A stretch of DNA of 64,000 nucleotides from SPDF01 sp963699825 (GTDB taxonomy: Bacteria > Gemmatimonadota > Gemmatimonadetes > Gemmatimonadales > GWC2-71-9): the NCBI GenBank assembly GCA_963699825.1, contig CAVOVI010000009.1, positions 228,580-292,579 of the forward strand. The letters run 5' to 3'. Positions within the stretch are counted from its first letter, which is position 1. Each line of letters starts with the position of its first letter. A program made the position numbers and the translations under genes. The notes under the pieces were generated by a model. That model saw nothing but the letters and a program-made list of their open reading frames with translations, was not told the origin of the DNA and ran no database searches. Shown piece after piece: positions 53,220 to 62,553 of this stretch.

Positions 53220-54062
53220 GTGCCCCAGCCCGCGCGCCTCCCGGCGGCCGTTGCCGCCGTTCTCTTTGTGGCGCTCTTCTGGCTGCCGTTCCGGCTCCTG
53301 CTTGACGACTGGTGGAACAACCCGGAGGCGGGCCACGGCCTCCTCCTGGCGCCGCTGGCGCTCTGGCTGGCCTGGAAACGGGGGGTCCGGCCGGACGCCA
53401 GCCCCGCCCCCGCGCTCGGGATGCTGCTGCTGACAGCGGCGGTGCTCCTCCGCGCCCTCTCGGGCCTCGCGGCCGAACTCTTCACCATGCGCGCCTCGAT
53501 GCTCATGGCGCTGGGCGCCCTGGTCATCTTCGCGTGGGGGTGGCGCCAGCTCCTCTCCTGGTGGCTGCCCTTTGCGCTCCTGGCCCTGTCGATTCCGCTC
53601 CCCGAAATCGTGACCTCCGCGCTGTCACTGCCGCTCCAGTTCCGGGCCTCCGCCATGGGGGCGTGGCTGCTCGAGATGCGGCATGTCCCGGTGCAACTGG
53701 CGGGGAACGTGATCTACCTCCCCGGCCGCCAGCTCTTCGTGACCGAGGCGTGCAGCGGGCTCCGCTCATTGACGGCGCTGCTGGCCCTCGGCGTCCTGGC
53801 CGGCGGCCTCTGGCTTCGGTATCCGATCAGTCGAATCATCCTGATCGCCGTGGCCATCCCGGTGGCCATCGCCGTCAACGCCATCCGGGTGTTCCTGACA
53901 GGCTTCCTGGTGTATTACGTCAGCCCGGAAATGGGCGAGGGGTTCCTGCACCTGAGCGAAGGGTGGCTCCTCTTCGTCGTGGCCTTCGCCGTCCTCGGCG
54001 CGGTGACCTGGGTCGCCTCGCGCCTCGAGAACCTGTGGTCCAAGCGGCGGGCCCATGCGTAA
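53220..54062 (+). CDS. xrt: exosortase
   Basis: An integral-membrane cysteine protease/transpeptidase thought to cut and anchor proteins with a C-terminal PEP-CTERM-like tail. 280 residues, about eight membrane segments. The catalytic cysteine is C178 in TEACSGLRSL, the arginine R223 in VNAIRVFLTGFL, and the histidine H244 in FLHLSEGW. These are the three family residues. The start is a GTG. It overlaps the EpsI gene by eight bases. No protein with a clear sorting tail is encoded in this window. Confidence 0.93.
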   Translation: MPQPARLPAAVAAVLFVALFWLPFRLLLDDWWNNPEAGHGLLLAPLALWLAWKRGVRPDASPAPALGMLLLTAAVLLRALSGLAAELFTMRASMLMALGALVIFAWGWRQLLSWWLPFALLALSIPLPEIVTSALSLPLQFRASAMGAWLLEMRHVPVQLAGNVIYLPGRQLFVTEACSGLRSLTALLALGVLAGGLWLRYPISRIILIAVAIPVAIAVNAIRVFLTGFLVYYVSPEMGEGFLHLSEGWLLFVVAFAVLGAVTWVASRLENLWSKRRAHA

Positions 54063-54690
54063 CGCGACTCGCTGGATGCCCGCCGGCCTCCTCGGCCTTG
54101 GGACGCTGCTGGTCCTCGGGCTGGGCCGCCAGCAGACGATGGCGCTCGCCGCCCCGCTCGACACGCTGCCCCGGGAGATGATCGGGTTCAAGAGTGCCGA
54201 TCGGATCATCGGTGAGGAGGAGCAGCGGGTGGCGGGGATGTCCTCCTACGTGATGCGGCAGTTCTACGCCGACTCCACCGAGGAGTTCTCGGTGTACGTG
54301 GGCTACTACGAACGCCAGGCCCAGGGCCGGACCATCCACTCGCCGAAGAACTGCCTGCCGGGTGCGGGGTGGGAAGTGCTGGAGGCCACGCTCGCGGAGA
54401 TCCCGACCAGCAATGGACCGGTCGCGGTCAACCGGTACGAACTGGCTCGGGAGGGACAGCGGGCGCTGGTCTTCTACTGGTACCAGGGGCGGGGGCGGGT
54501 GGCGGTGAACGAGTACGCGGTCAAGTGGGAGTTGATGCGGGATGCCGCGCTGCACGGACGGTCGGAGGAGGCGCTGGTCCGGATCGTGGTGAACCTGGAC
54601 GACGACACGGACGACGCCCAGGCGGTGCAGCTCGCCACGGAAGTGGCAGAGCGGTTGATTCCGGCGGTGTACGAGGTGCTGCCGTCCTAG
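54055..54690 (+). CDS. epsI: EpsI-family (DUF3485) exosortase-associated protein
   Basis: A 211-residue protein with one N-terminal membrane segment (about 8-24) and a periplasmic domain with the family motif IHSPKNCLPGAGW (H95, C100), thought to cooperate with exosortase. YVGYYERQAQGR precedes it, as in other members. Its start overlaps the exosortase stop, showing co-translation. Confidence 0.92.
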   Translation: MRNATRWMPAGLLGLGTLLVLGLGRQQTMALAAPLDTLPREMIGFKSADRIIGEEEQRVAGMSSYVMRQFYADSTEEFSVYVGYYERQAQGRTIHSPKNCLPGAGWEVLEATLAEIPTSNGPVAVNRYELAREGQRALVFYWYQGRGRVAVNEYAVKWELMRDAALHGRSEEALVRIVVNLDDDTDDAQAVQLATEVAERLIPAVYEVLPS

Positions 54691-54715
54691 CGGGGCATGA
54701 GGCCGGAGATCATTG

Positions 54716-55441
54716 ATGAGCCTGTTGGGCCAACTGAAGGCGACCCTGCGACGGCCGCATCAACGATTCGTCTGGAGTCGTTCGCTTCGGCGCGTCCTTC
54801 GGCTTCCGAACAAAGCCGATTTGAGCGAGTGGCGTCTCGCCGACCTCGAGTACGGGTGGGGAAATTCCGAGTGGTCCGCCACGGTGGAATTCCAGCACGC
54901 GGCGCTCACCGCGGCCCGCGCCACCCGGGGGCCGATTCTCGAGTGCGGCTCCGGTCTCTCTACTGTTCTGCTCGGGATTGCAGCCCAAAAGGCGGGCGTC
55001 CGCGTCTGGACCCTTGAGCACGATGCGATGTGGGCGGCGCGAATCGAATCTGCCCTGCGCCGGCTGGGAATCTCCTCCGTCCAGATGTGCGTCGCCCCCC
55101 TGCGATCCTACGGCGAGTTCTCCTGGTACTCACTCCCGACCGACGGCCTCCCAAGCGACTTCTCCCTGGTCATCTGCGACGGCCCGCCGGGGGAGACACG
55201 AGGGGGACGCTACGGCCTCCTGCCGGTGTTGAGAGATCGCCTTGCTCCGTCCTGCCGCATCCTGCTGGATGACGCGGGGCGTGCTGGGGAGCAAGAAATC
55301 CTCCTTAGGTGGCGCCAAGAGGCCGGCTGGGACGCTGGCCCTCTGAGGGGGACCACCAAGCAGTTTGCGACTGATCACGGTCCCGCCCCGCGAAGGCAGC
55401 TGAAGGGCCGAACGGTGTGGGAGCATCCCCACATTCGATGA
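54716..55441 (+). CDS. SAM-dependent methyltransferase-like protein
   Basis: A 241-residue protein. Motif I PILECGSGLSTVLLGIAA is about 73-90, acidic loop VWTLEHD follows, and motif IV is FSLVICDGPPGE, as in small class I O-methyltransferases. Its place after exosortase/EpsI suggests sugar or lipid-linked substrate modification. The ATG at 54716 has GGAG eight bases upstream; the TTG just before it is less likely. Confidence 0.7.
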   Translation: MSLLGQLKATLRRPHQRFVWSRSLRRVLRLPNKADLSEWRLADLEYGWGNSEWSATVEFQHAALTAARATRGPILECGSGLSTVLLGIAAQKAGVRVWTLEHDAMWAARIESALRRLGISSVQMCVAPLRSYGEFSWYSLPTDGLPSDFSLVICDGPPGETRGGRYGLLPVLRDRLAPSCRILLDDAGRAGEQEILLRWRQEAGWDAGPLRGTTKQFATDHGPAPRRQLKGRTVWEHPHIR

Positions 55442-55530
55442 TGCATCTGGTAGCCAACCGTCCCCCTGAGACAGTCGTTCCCACCGGGTACATCTGCTCT
55501 AAGCTCTTTATTCACAACAGTTTATACGGC

Positions 55531-55553
55531 CCTTGGCAAATCACGTGTCAAGG
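55531..55553. promoter_or_regulatory. inverted repeat upstream of the GYWKTH lipoprotein gene
   Basis: CCTTGGCA and TGTCAAGG pair at seven of eight positions around a seven-base spacer, in an AT-richer leader with TTTATA just upstream. A possible operator. Confidence 0.4.
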
Positions 55554-55639
55554 AATAGGATATGCATAAGGATTTGACGTTCCGGTTTCGCCTCGATGGC
55601 CACCGGCAACTTCTTCATACCCCCATGGAGGTGAAAGTC

Positions 55640-56757
55640 ATGTCCGTGCCACGTCTCCGCCGGCTCGCCGGCGCAGGTTCGCTGTTCCTGCTCGCGTTCG
55701 CTGCGGGCTGCAGCGATGGATCCTCGATTCCGTCCGGTCCCTCGGACAACAGCAATGTCACGGGCCCCCCGATGGCCATCGTCGTCACTACCGGCTGGGA
55801 TTTCACCGGGTTGATCGGCACCGCGAACGGCTGTCAGGATTGGGGCACCAGCGTGACCGCCCTCAACGGCGCCAACGGCTCGGTCGAATTGACCAGCGGC
55901 GATGATGGTGACGGCACCGCCACCGTGACGACCAAGGGGCTCGAACTGGCCGTCGGCGCAACCGAACGCGGAGCCGGCCTGGCACTTGATGGCGCCTGCA
56001 ACGGCGACGAAGTGGGCGATGGCGGCAACGGCTACCTGTACGTCAACATGAACGGTGTCCTGCCCGCCGGTTCCATCCTCACCGAGATCGATCTCGGCTC
56101 GGTGCAGGGCACGGCGACGGCGAGCACCCAGGAAGGCTGGGAGATCGAGTACTCCACCACCGGCATCGGCGGCCCCTACAGCCCGCTGAGCAAGGGCGTC
56201 GGCGACGGCACCAACAACACCGGCGACAACATCGACATCACCGGACTGAGCCTCCCCACGGCCAACCTGGTCCTGCGCTTCGAGAAGAACGACGAAGCCC
56301 CCGGCAATGCCACCACCGACAACGACTACGTCGTGAAGTCAGTCACCACCTCCTATGAAGAGGTGGAAGAAGGCTGCACCTTGACCCAGGGCTACTGGAA
56401 GACCCACGCCTTCGGCCGGAAGGACGCCTGGCCGGTCGCCGGGCTGACCATCGGTGGCATCCTACTACACCAAGGCGGAACTGGTCGCCATCATGAAGGC
56501 TCCGACGGCCGGCAACGGCATCATGTCGCTGGTGCAGCAGCTCATCGCGGCGAAGCTGAACGTGCTGAGCGGCGCCTCCGACGGTGACATCGCCTCGGCC
56601 ATTGCCGCCGCGGACGACATGATTGACGCGTGCCGGCGGCAAGATCGCAGCCGACTACACCAACCCGTACCTGCATCCGAGCGTGACCAGCGCGCTGAAC
56701 AACGAACTGACCGACTGGAACGAAGGCACCACGGGCCCCGGTCACTGCGACGACTGA
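55640..56757 (+). CDS. secreted lipoprotein with GYWKTH motif (frame changes near 56457 and 56634)
   Basis: Starts at the ATG at 55640 behind a strong GGAGGTG site. The signal peptide ends in a lipobox (LLAFAAGC, C at about 23). Residues about 50-250 form a Gly/Asn/Thr-rich beta domain like a lectin or choice-of-anchor fold (GWDFTGL, VTTKGLELAVGA). A second part, CTLTQGYWKTHAFG and then YYTKAELVAIM with IAADYTNPYLHPSVTSAL, ends at TGA 56755. This part needs two one-base corrections. Without them the frame ends at 56587 with an aberrant tail. It shows no PEP-CTERM-type tail, so it is not an obvious exosortase substrate. Confidence 0.7.
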
Positions 56758-56817
56758 GTCCGCACACCAGCATCCCGCTCGGTGATCCGAGCGGGACGTT
56801 GGGCAGGGCCTGATGCA

Positions 56818-56861
56818 ACGAAAGCGCGCGTCCATTGGTACTGGGCGCGCGCTTTCGTTTA
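56818..56861 (+). terminator. intrinsic terminator, strong stem
   Basis: ACGAAAGCGCGCG pairs with CGCGCGCTTTCGT around a 15-base loop, followed by TT. A smaller hairpin (CCCGCTCGG / CCGAGCGGG, 56774-56794) precedes it. It ends the lipoprotein transcript and faces the convergent glycosyltransferase. Confidence 0.8.
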
Positions 56862-56887
56862 CCTGGCGTCCGGGGACCCGGCTCCCG

Positions 56888-58079
56888 TCAACCCGTGATC
56901 GTCGCCCTCCTGGTCGGTTCCCAGACAGGATTCCGCTCCCCCTGGAACAGCTTCAGCCAGGCGACGAGCCCGGCCAGGTTCGACCAGAACGCGAAGCCGG
57001 TGAATCGCGAGCAGGGACGGCATCGGCCGCTCCACCGGCCAGCGCATCGCCGTCACGCCGAGCGCCGCGCCGGCCGCAGCGGCGGCGAGCAGGAGCGCCC
57101 CAGCCCAGATGCGAGCCTCCCACGCGAGCAGGCCACAGACCGACCACCGCCAACGGCATGCGTCAGCTGGAACAGCCACCGGCAGAGCTTGTGGCTGATC
57201 AGCGCAGAGCGAAAACCAGCCGAATCCGGAAGCGGGTTCAGCAGGCGCCGCTTGAAGAAGAGGGTGTCGAGTCCACGCGCCATGGTGCGGACCTTCCGGC
57301 GGTACTCGGCCCGCGAGCGACGCGGCCCGCGGAACCCGGCAGCGCGCTTCGTCCACCGACACGGCGCGGTAGCCGTGTTCCCGCGCGATGAGGCAGGCGG
57401 CGAAGTCCCGGCTCAGCGCCTCGGGAAAGAGGGCGTCGTGCAGTTCGCGCCGAGTGGCGAAGAAGCACCCGCTGGCCCCCACAATGCTACCCGACCCGGG
57501 TCTCCAGCCTGCGGACCCACATCTCGTAGCCGACGTACCCCGACTCGCCCTGGTTGGCGGCGTCCTGCACGCCGCCGACGCTGATGTCCCGCCCCGATGC
57601 CACGCCGACCGTCGGATCCTGGAATGCCCGCACCAGCGCCTTCAGCGACCCCGGCTCGATCCGGATCGTGGCGTCGGTGTTGACGACGATGTCGCCCCGG
57701 ACCAGCGGCGCGGCGGCGTTCTCCGCGGCGGTCTTGCCCGCCGCGTACGGGCAGCCGGAGGAGTTCCACCCCGCGGTCGGCGTAGCCGGCGCACGATCTC
57801 GTCGGTCCGGTCGGTCGAGGCATCCGAGATGATCAGGATCTGCCGCCGGTCGGCGGGATAGGGGAGGGCCAGGAGGCTCTCGATCGTCGCCGCCGATGGA
57901 GGTCTCCTCGTTGTAGCACGGAATGGTGACGTGACGCGCGGCCACTCGGCCGGCTCGGGCCATTCAGTCGGCCGGGACCGCGTCGCCCCTATCGCCTTCA
58001 GCAGGAGGGGGTATCCGAGATAGGAGTAGGTCAGCAGGCCGGTCGGGACGCCGACCAGGATCCAGGGAAGAGTCGGCAT
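56888..58079 (-). pseudogene. GT2-family membrane glycosyltransferase, broken by several frame changes
   Basis: Pieces in order on the minus strand: MPTLPWILVGVPTGLLTYSY (membrane start), VTIPCYNEETSIGG (GT2 nucleotide loop), ESLLALPYPADRRQILIISD with ASTDRTDEIVRRL, GDIVVNTDATIRIEPGSLKA (DxD-like region), GASGCFFATRREL, RGLDTLFFKRRLLNP, and a final membrane stretch GFAFWSNLAGLVAWLKLFQ before TGA at 56888. Restored length is about 395 residues. It would extend a lipid-linked sugar. The ATG overlaps the stop of the upstream GT4 gene (ATGA). At least six frame changes; assembly error is likely but not proven. Confidence 0.7.
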
Positions 58080-59212
58080 CAGGCCTCGGACGGGGTGGGA
58101 CGCGCCGCGCGCGCATACAACCGCTCGTGGGCGTCGAGCCATGGCGCGCTTGAGAAGTGCTCCTCGAGCCGGACCCGGGCGGCCGACGCCCGGCGCAGTG
58201 CAGCATCCCGGTTGGCGAGCACCTCCGCGATCGCCTCAGCCAATGCGGCCGGGTTCTCCGGAGGCACCAGCAGCGCCTCCGCCGGTCCCACCACGTCGGG
58301 GACGCCACCGACCGCCGTGGACACGATCGGCACGCGGGCCGCCATCGCCTCGAGGAGAGCGATCGGCGTCCCCTCCGTCCGCGAACTCAGCACGAAGAGG
58401 TCGAGCGCGCCGAAATATCGGGCCGCGCCGGGGACGAGCCCATGCCAGGTCACCCGAGCCAAGATGCCTAGCGCGCGCGCCTTCTCCTCGAGCCGGCCCC
58501 GCTCCCGACCGATCCCGATGAGCGACGCCCGCCACGGGAGGTTGGGGAGCAAGGCGAGGGCGTCAAGGAAAAGGTCGGCATCCTTCTCGGGGCTGAACCG
58601 GCCGACCCAGCCGATCACCGGCGGACCGTCGGCGGGAATCGCGAGCGCGCGCCGTGCCTCATCCCTGCCCACCGGATCGGTCTCGGACCAGGCGTTGGGT
58701 ATCAGGTGAATCCTCGCCGGGTCCACCCCGCTCTGTTCCAGCCGGGCTCCGAGCTGCCGGGATACGGCAACGGCGCCCGCCGCGCGGCGGCAGGCACGAA
58801 GCTGGAGCCATTCATAGCCGCGGTTCTTCCAGCCGCCCCCGGTAAAGCCGTGCAACGTCGTCACCCAAGGCACCCTCCGGCGCCTCGCGGCGAATCCCGC
58901 GACCAGATCGGACCGGTACCCGTGGGTGTGAATCACCCCGGGGCGCCACGATCCGATCGCCGCACCGATGGCACGGTACTCGGCTCGGTAGGCACGGGGA
59001 GGGACGACGATCCGCCGCACCTCGATCCCGGCCTCGAGCGCCCGCTTCACGATGGGCGACTCGTCGAGGCTGCCATCCAGCACCACAACCAGCAGGATGG
59101 AGTGCCCCCGGTGGTGCAGACCGACGCTCAGATCGAGCAGCACGCTCTCCAACCCCCCGGCGTGGCCGGGCGCGGCGACCTGCATGATGCGGAGCGGGGA
59201 GTTGTTGCACAT
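58079..59212 (-). CDS. GT4-family glycosyltransferase
   Basis: An intact 377-residue GT-B enzyme. The N-terminal glycine loop is APGHAGGLESVL, the linker has HTHGYRSDLVAG, the donor domain is VIGWVGRFSPEKDADLFLDAL, and the E-x7-E motif is SSRTEGTPIALLEAMAARVP with STAVGGVPDVV. It retains rather than inverts the sugar linkage by family rule. It probably adds a sugar to the repeat unit made by this locus. Confidence 0.92.
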   Translation of the reverse strand: MCNNSPLRIMQVAAPGHAGGLESVLLDLSVGLHHRGHSILLVVVLDGSLDESPIVKRALEAGIEVRRIVVPPRAYRAEYRAIGAAIGSWRPGVIHTHGYRSDLVAGFAARRRRVPWVTTLHGFTGGGWKNRGYEWLQLRACRRAAGAVAVSRQLGARLEQSGVDPARIHLIPNAWSETDPVGRDEARRALAIPADGPPVIGWVGRFSPEKDADLFLDALALLPNLPWRASLIGIGRERGRLEEKARALGILARVTWHGLVPGAARYFGALDLFVLSSRTEGTPIALLEAMAARVPIVSTAVGGVPDVVGPAEALLVPPENPAALAEAIAEVLANRDAALRRASAARVRLEEHFSSAPWLDAHERLYARAARPTPSEA

Positions 59213-59243
59213 CCCTTGATATCATAGCAAGTTCCCGGCCAGC

Positions 59244-59914
59244 ATGCCTCCCAGAATTGCCGCATCGCTCGCCAATCTCGTCCGGGTCCTGCCGGTTCGT
59301 CGTGACGGGCGGGCCGGTTGCTTTCGGCCTGACAGGCGAGCCGGTTTGCGCCGCCCCCCTGGAGCGGCACTTCCCCGGGTTGCGGGTATGCGAGCGGCAC
59401 CCTGACGGATGCCTCAACTTTGTCGCTGCCCTGTCGGACACCCCGATCACCGCGCCCCTGCTCCGCGAAACGGCGCGCACCCTGGCCCCGGGAGGGTGGG
59501 CGATGGTGACGGGCAGCGTCGGTCGCCGCCGGGACGACTCCGTGGCGCGCACCACACGGCGACCTCTGGCTCGCGAACATCTGCTGGAAGGCAGACGGCC
59601 CCCTACTCTTCGACTTCGAGTCCTACGGCGAAATCGGTCATCCGATGTTCGATGCCTGGCACCTGGCCAGGTCGCTCTATCGGCCGCAGGGAACGGGGGC
59701 GGGGTGGCTCCGGATACTACAGCCTGTCACCCCGGCCGACCACGCCTGGAATGAGCTTCTGACGCGGGAGCAGGAGATGTCAGGAATGGGAAGCCGCGAC
59801 CTCCGGCCGGGACTGATCTGCTACATCGTCAGGATGGCCGCAACCTTGCAAGAACGGGGAGTACCGGAGCGGTTTTCCCGGCCCTTCCTGAACGACGCCC
59901 GGCAACGGACTTGA
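59244..59914 (+). pseudogene. aminoglycoside-phosphotransferase-like kinase, broken by frame changes
   Basis: The second half reads HGDLWLANICWKADG and LLFDFESYGEIGHPMFDAW (catalytic D and N of the HGDxxxxN loop, metal-binding DFE), then IVRMAATLQERG, in frames that change near 59560 and 59640. This is the core of small-molecule kinases of the APH/choline-kinase fold. The first half (LAPGGWAMVTGSV) looks more like a methyltransferase tail, so either two gene remnants are joined or the N-lobe is scrambled. It lies in the exopolysaccharide locus; the substrate may be a sugar or lipid head group. Confidence 0.5.
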
Positions 59915-59959
59915 GACAGAAGGCCGCATGCGAATGTACAGGCAAAAGGAAATGAAACC

Positions 59960-60881
59960 GTGATCCAGAGCGGACCGCGGGTCGGGATTGGGCTGCCGGT
60001 CTACAATGGCGAGCAGTTCCTCCCGGAAACCCTGGACAGCCTCCTCGGACAGACCTACGGCGACTTCCTGCTGATCATCGGGGACAATGCCTCGACCGAT
60101 GGGACGGAGGAGATCGCCCGCGAGTACCAGGCGCGGGACCCCCGGGTGCGGTACCTGAGGCATCGCCGCAACATCGGTGCGGCGGCCAACTACAACGAGC
60201 TCTTCCGGCGCGCCGGCACCGAGTATTTTCGGTGGCACGCCGCCGACGACCTCTCCCTCCCCGACTACACCGCCCGGTGCGTCGAGGCTCTCGACGCCGA
60301 TCCCGGTATTGCGCTGGCCTACTGCGGGACCACGGACATTGACCAGGACGGAAAGGTCCTGGGACCCTACGAAGACAACGTGGACGCACGCCAGACATCG
60401 GCCCACGACCGCTTCGCACACGTCCTGCATCATCTGGCGCGCTGCAACGCGCTCTACGGCCTGATGCGGTCGTCACTCGCCGGCCGAACCCGGCTGATGG
60501 GCAGCTTCACCGGGGCCGACTATGTGTTCATGGCCGAGCTGGCCCTGTACGGCAGGTTCATCGAAGTCCCGGATCGGTTGTTCCGGCGGCGATACCACGC
60601 CCGCGCCTCGAGCGCGATGACGGAGGCGGAACGCCGGACATTCTTCAGCGGGAAGCGGGCGGCCCCGACCCAGCACACTGTCCGGGGCTGGTGGACCTGC
60701 TGGACCGCGACCCTCCGCGCGCCGCTCCCGTGGCGGGAACGGGCACGCCTCCAATGGACGATGGTGAAGTTCGCCTACTGGTGGCGGACGATGATCCTTC
60801 AGGAGGCGACGGCGGTCCTGCGCTACCGGACGCTGCCTCTCCATTGCCCCGCTACTTCCGCCGGCGCAGCCACCGCAGTAG
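59960..60881 (+). CDS. GT2-family glycosyltransferase (3' end uncertain)
   Basis: GTG start after AAAGGAAA. The GT-A domain is clear: VGIGLPVYNGEQFLPETLDSL, IGDNASTDGTEEIAREY, RNIGAAANYNELF, YFRWHAADDLSLP (DxD-type metal site) and AYCGTTDID, with the C-terminal helix up to WWRTMILQEATAVLRY. Beyond about 60840 the open frame continues into antisense of the next gene, giving an implausible proline/arginine tail to 61654. A frame change near 60830 would end it at the TAG at 60879-60881. Confidence 0.85.
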
Positions 60882-62553
60882 CCGCTCCCCGAGAGCGGCG
60901 CGGGCCGCCTGCTTCGCATACCCCCTCGCGTGCGCCACTCGCTGCCCCGCCGAGTCTCCCATCTCCACCTCCAGGACCACAGGCCCCCGCCGCCCAGCGC
61001 GTCCCGGAATACCGCTTCCGCATTGCCCTCCAACTTCAGGTACCGCGCACCGACCGCCGCCGCGGCAGCGGCGAGGTCGAGCCCTCCCAACTGCACCGCA
61101 TGCGCGTGACCATACTCGCGGAGCTGCTGCTCCCGGATCAGGCCGAGCTGCCCGTCATTGAACACGATGACGATGAGCGGAAGTTGTTCACGGGCTGCCG
61201 TGAGCAACTCCAGGCCGGCCATCGCGAATCCCCCGTCGCCCACCAGCGCCACGACCCGGCGGCCGGGCGCTCCGAGCGCGGCGCCGATGGCCGCGGGGAT
61301 GCCGAACCCCATCGACTGAAAGTCGCTCGGGCAGATGAGGCCCCGCGGCGCAAGCACCCGAAAATGCCGGCGGGTGAGCGCCTGGTGCAGGCCGGAATCG
61401 GTGACGAGGATGGCATCGCGCGGGAGGGAGTCGCGCAGCGCCCGGAAGAACTCCTCGGGGGTCTTGACGTCGGAGTGACGGATTCGCGGTTCCGGCCCAC
61501 CTCCCTGACCGGCGCGCCGGCGTCTCGATTCGGGCCGCCGCAAGCTCGCTCGGCACCCAGGCCGCCGCGGAGGGTGTGGCCTTCGGCAGCTGCGACGCCA
61601 GGGCGCTCGAGCGTCGCGGGCACATCTGCCTGCACCAGCAGGGAGGCGGGGTAGTTGGCGCCCAGCACCTCGGCCGACGCGTCCACGTGAATCAGACGGT
61701 CGGCAGGGAGCACGAGTCGGAACCCACCGGTCCCGTTGTGGGAGAACTTGCAGCCCAGCGCGAGGATCAGATCGGCGGAGGTGATGAGCGTGTTGACGCG
61801 CGCCGATGCCCGGCCCGCCGAGATCGACCCCCACGGCGAGGGGATGATCCTCCGGCAGCACCCCGCGCCCCGACAGGGTGGTGATGACCGGGGCGTTGAG
61901 CCACTCGGCCAGGCGCTGCAGCGCCGCAGCGCCGGCTGCCGCGCCCTGCCCCACGAAGAAGAGCGGACGCCGGGCAGTCCTGAGTCGCTCGATCAATGAC
62001 GTGAGGTCGGGAGCGCCCGGCAGCTTCGAGCGGGGAGACGGTCGGTGGCGCGGCAGCGCCCGCCGACAGCAGCTCGGGCTGATCTCCACCAGCACCGGCC
62101 CCGGCTCTCCCTCCGTCGCGGTGCGCAGCGCCTCGCGGATACCGGACTCGATCTCCTCCTCACGCCCGATCCGGAAACATCCCTTGACCACGGGCGCGGC
62201 CATGGCGGCCTGATCGAGCGCCTGCAGCTGGAATCGGCGCCCGCCCTCCGGCGGCGGCGCGCCGGTGATGTGCAGCAGCGCCGCCGAGTCGTGCCGCGCC
62301 TCGGCCAGTCCGGTCAGCGCGTAGGTGAAGCCCGGCCCAGGAATGGTGAAGAGCGCGGCGACCCTCCCCGAGGCGCGGTAGTGGCCGGCCGCCATGAAGG
62401 CGGCGCCGAGTTCGTGGGTGGCCAGTACGGTGCGGAGCGGGCTGGTCCGCAGCGCCTCGAACAGCGGGACGTTCTGCGTGCCCGGCAACCCGTAGACGGT
62501 ATCCACTCCGAGGGCCTCGAGGGCGCGCAGATCCGGTCGGCACCGGTGGTCAC
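60852..62553 (-). pseudogene. thiamine-diphosphate enzyme, acetolactate-synthase-like, with frame changes
   Basis: An approximately 567-residue ThDP enzyme if restored. N-terminal domain: ALGVDTVYGLPGTQNVPLF with the catalytic glutamate in THELGAAFMAAGHYR, then FTIPGPGFTYALTGLAEA. C-terminal ThDP domain: ALVGDGGFAMAGLELLTA with FNDGQLGLI about 30 residues on, the GDG-N motif. It ends ERLLRWLRRRK at TAG 60852. The GTG start at 62553 overlaps the FemAB stop. Frame changes lie near 62520, in 61850-62080, about 61500-61650, and near 60990. Family members decarboxylate 2-oxo acids. In a polysaccharide locus it may supply a branched or amino-sugar precursor. Confidence 0.7.

Noticed and set aside
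60882..61654. extended C-terminus of the GT2 protein
   Set aside because: Proline/arginine-rich readthrough lying antisense to the ThDP enzyme; homology ends about 60840.
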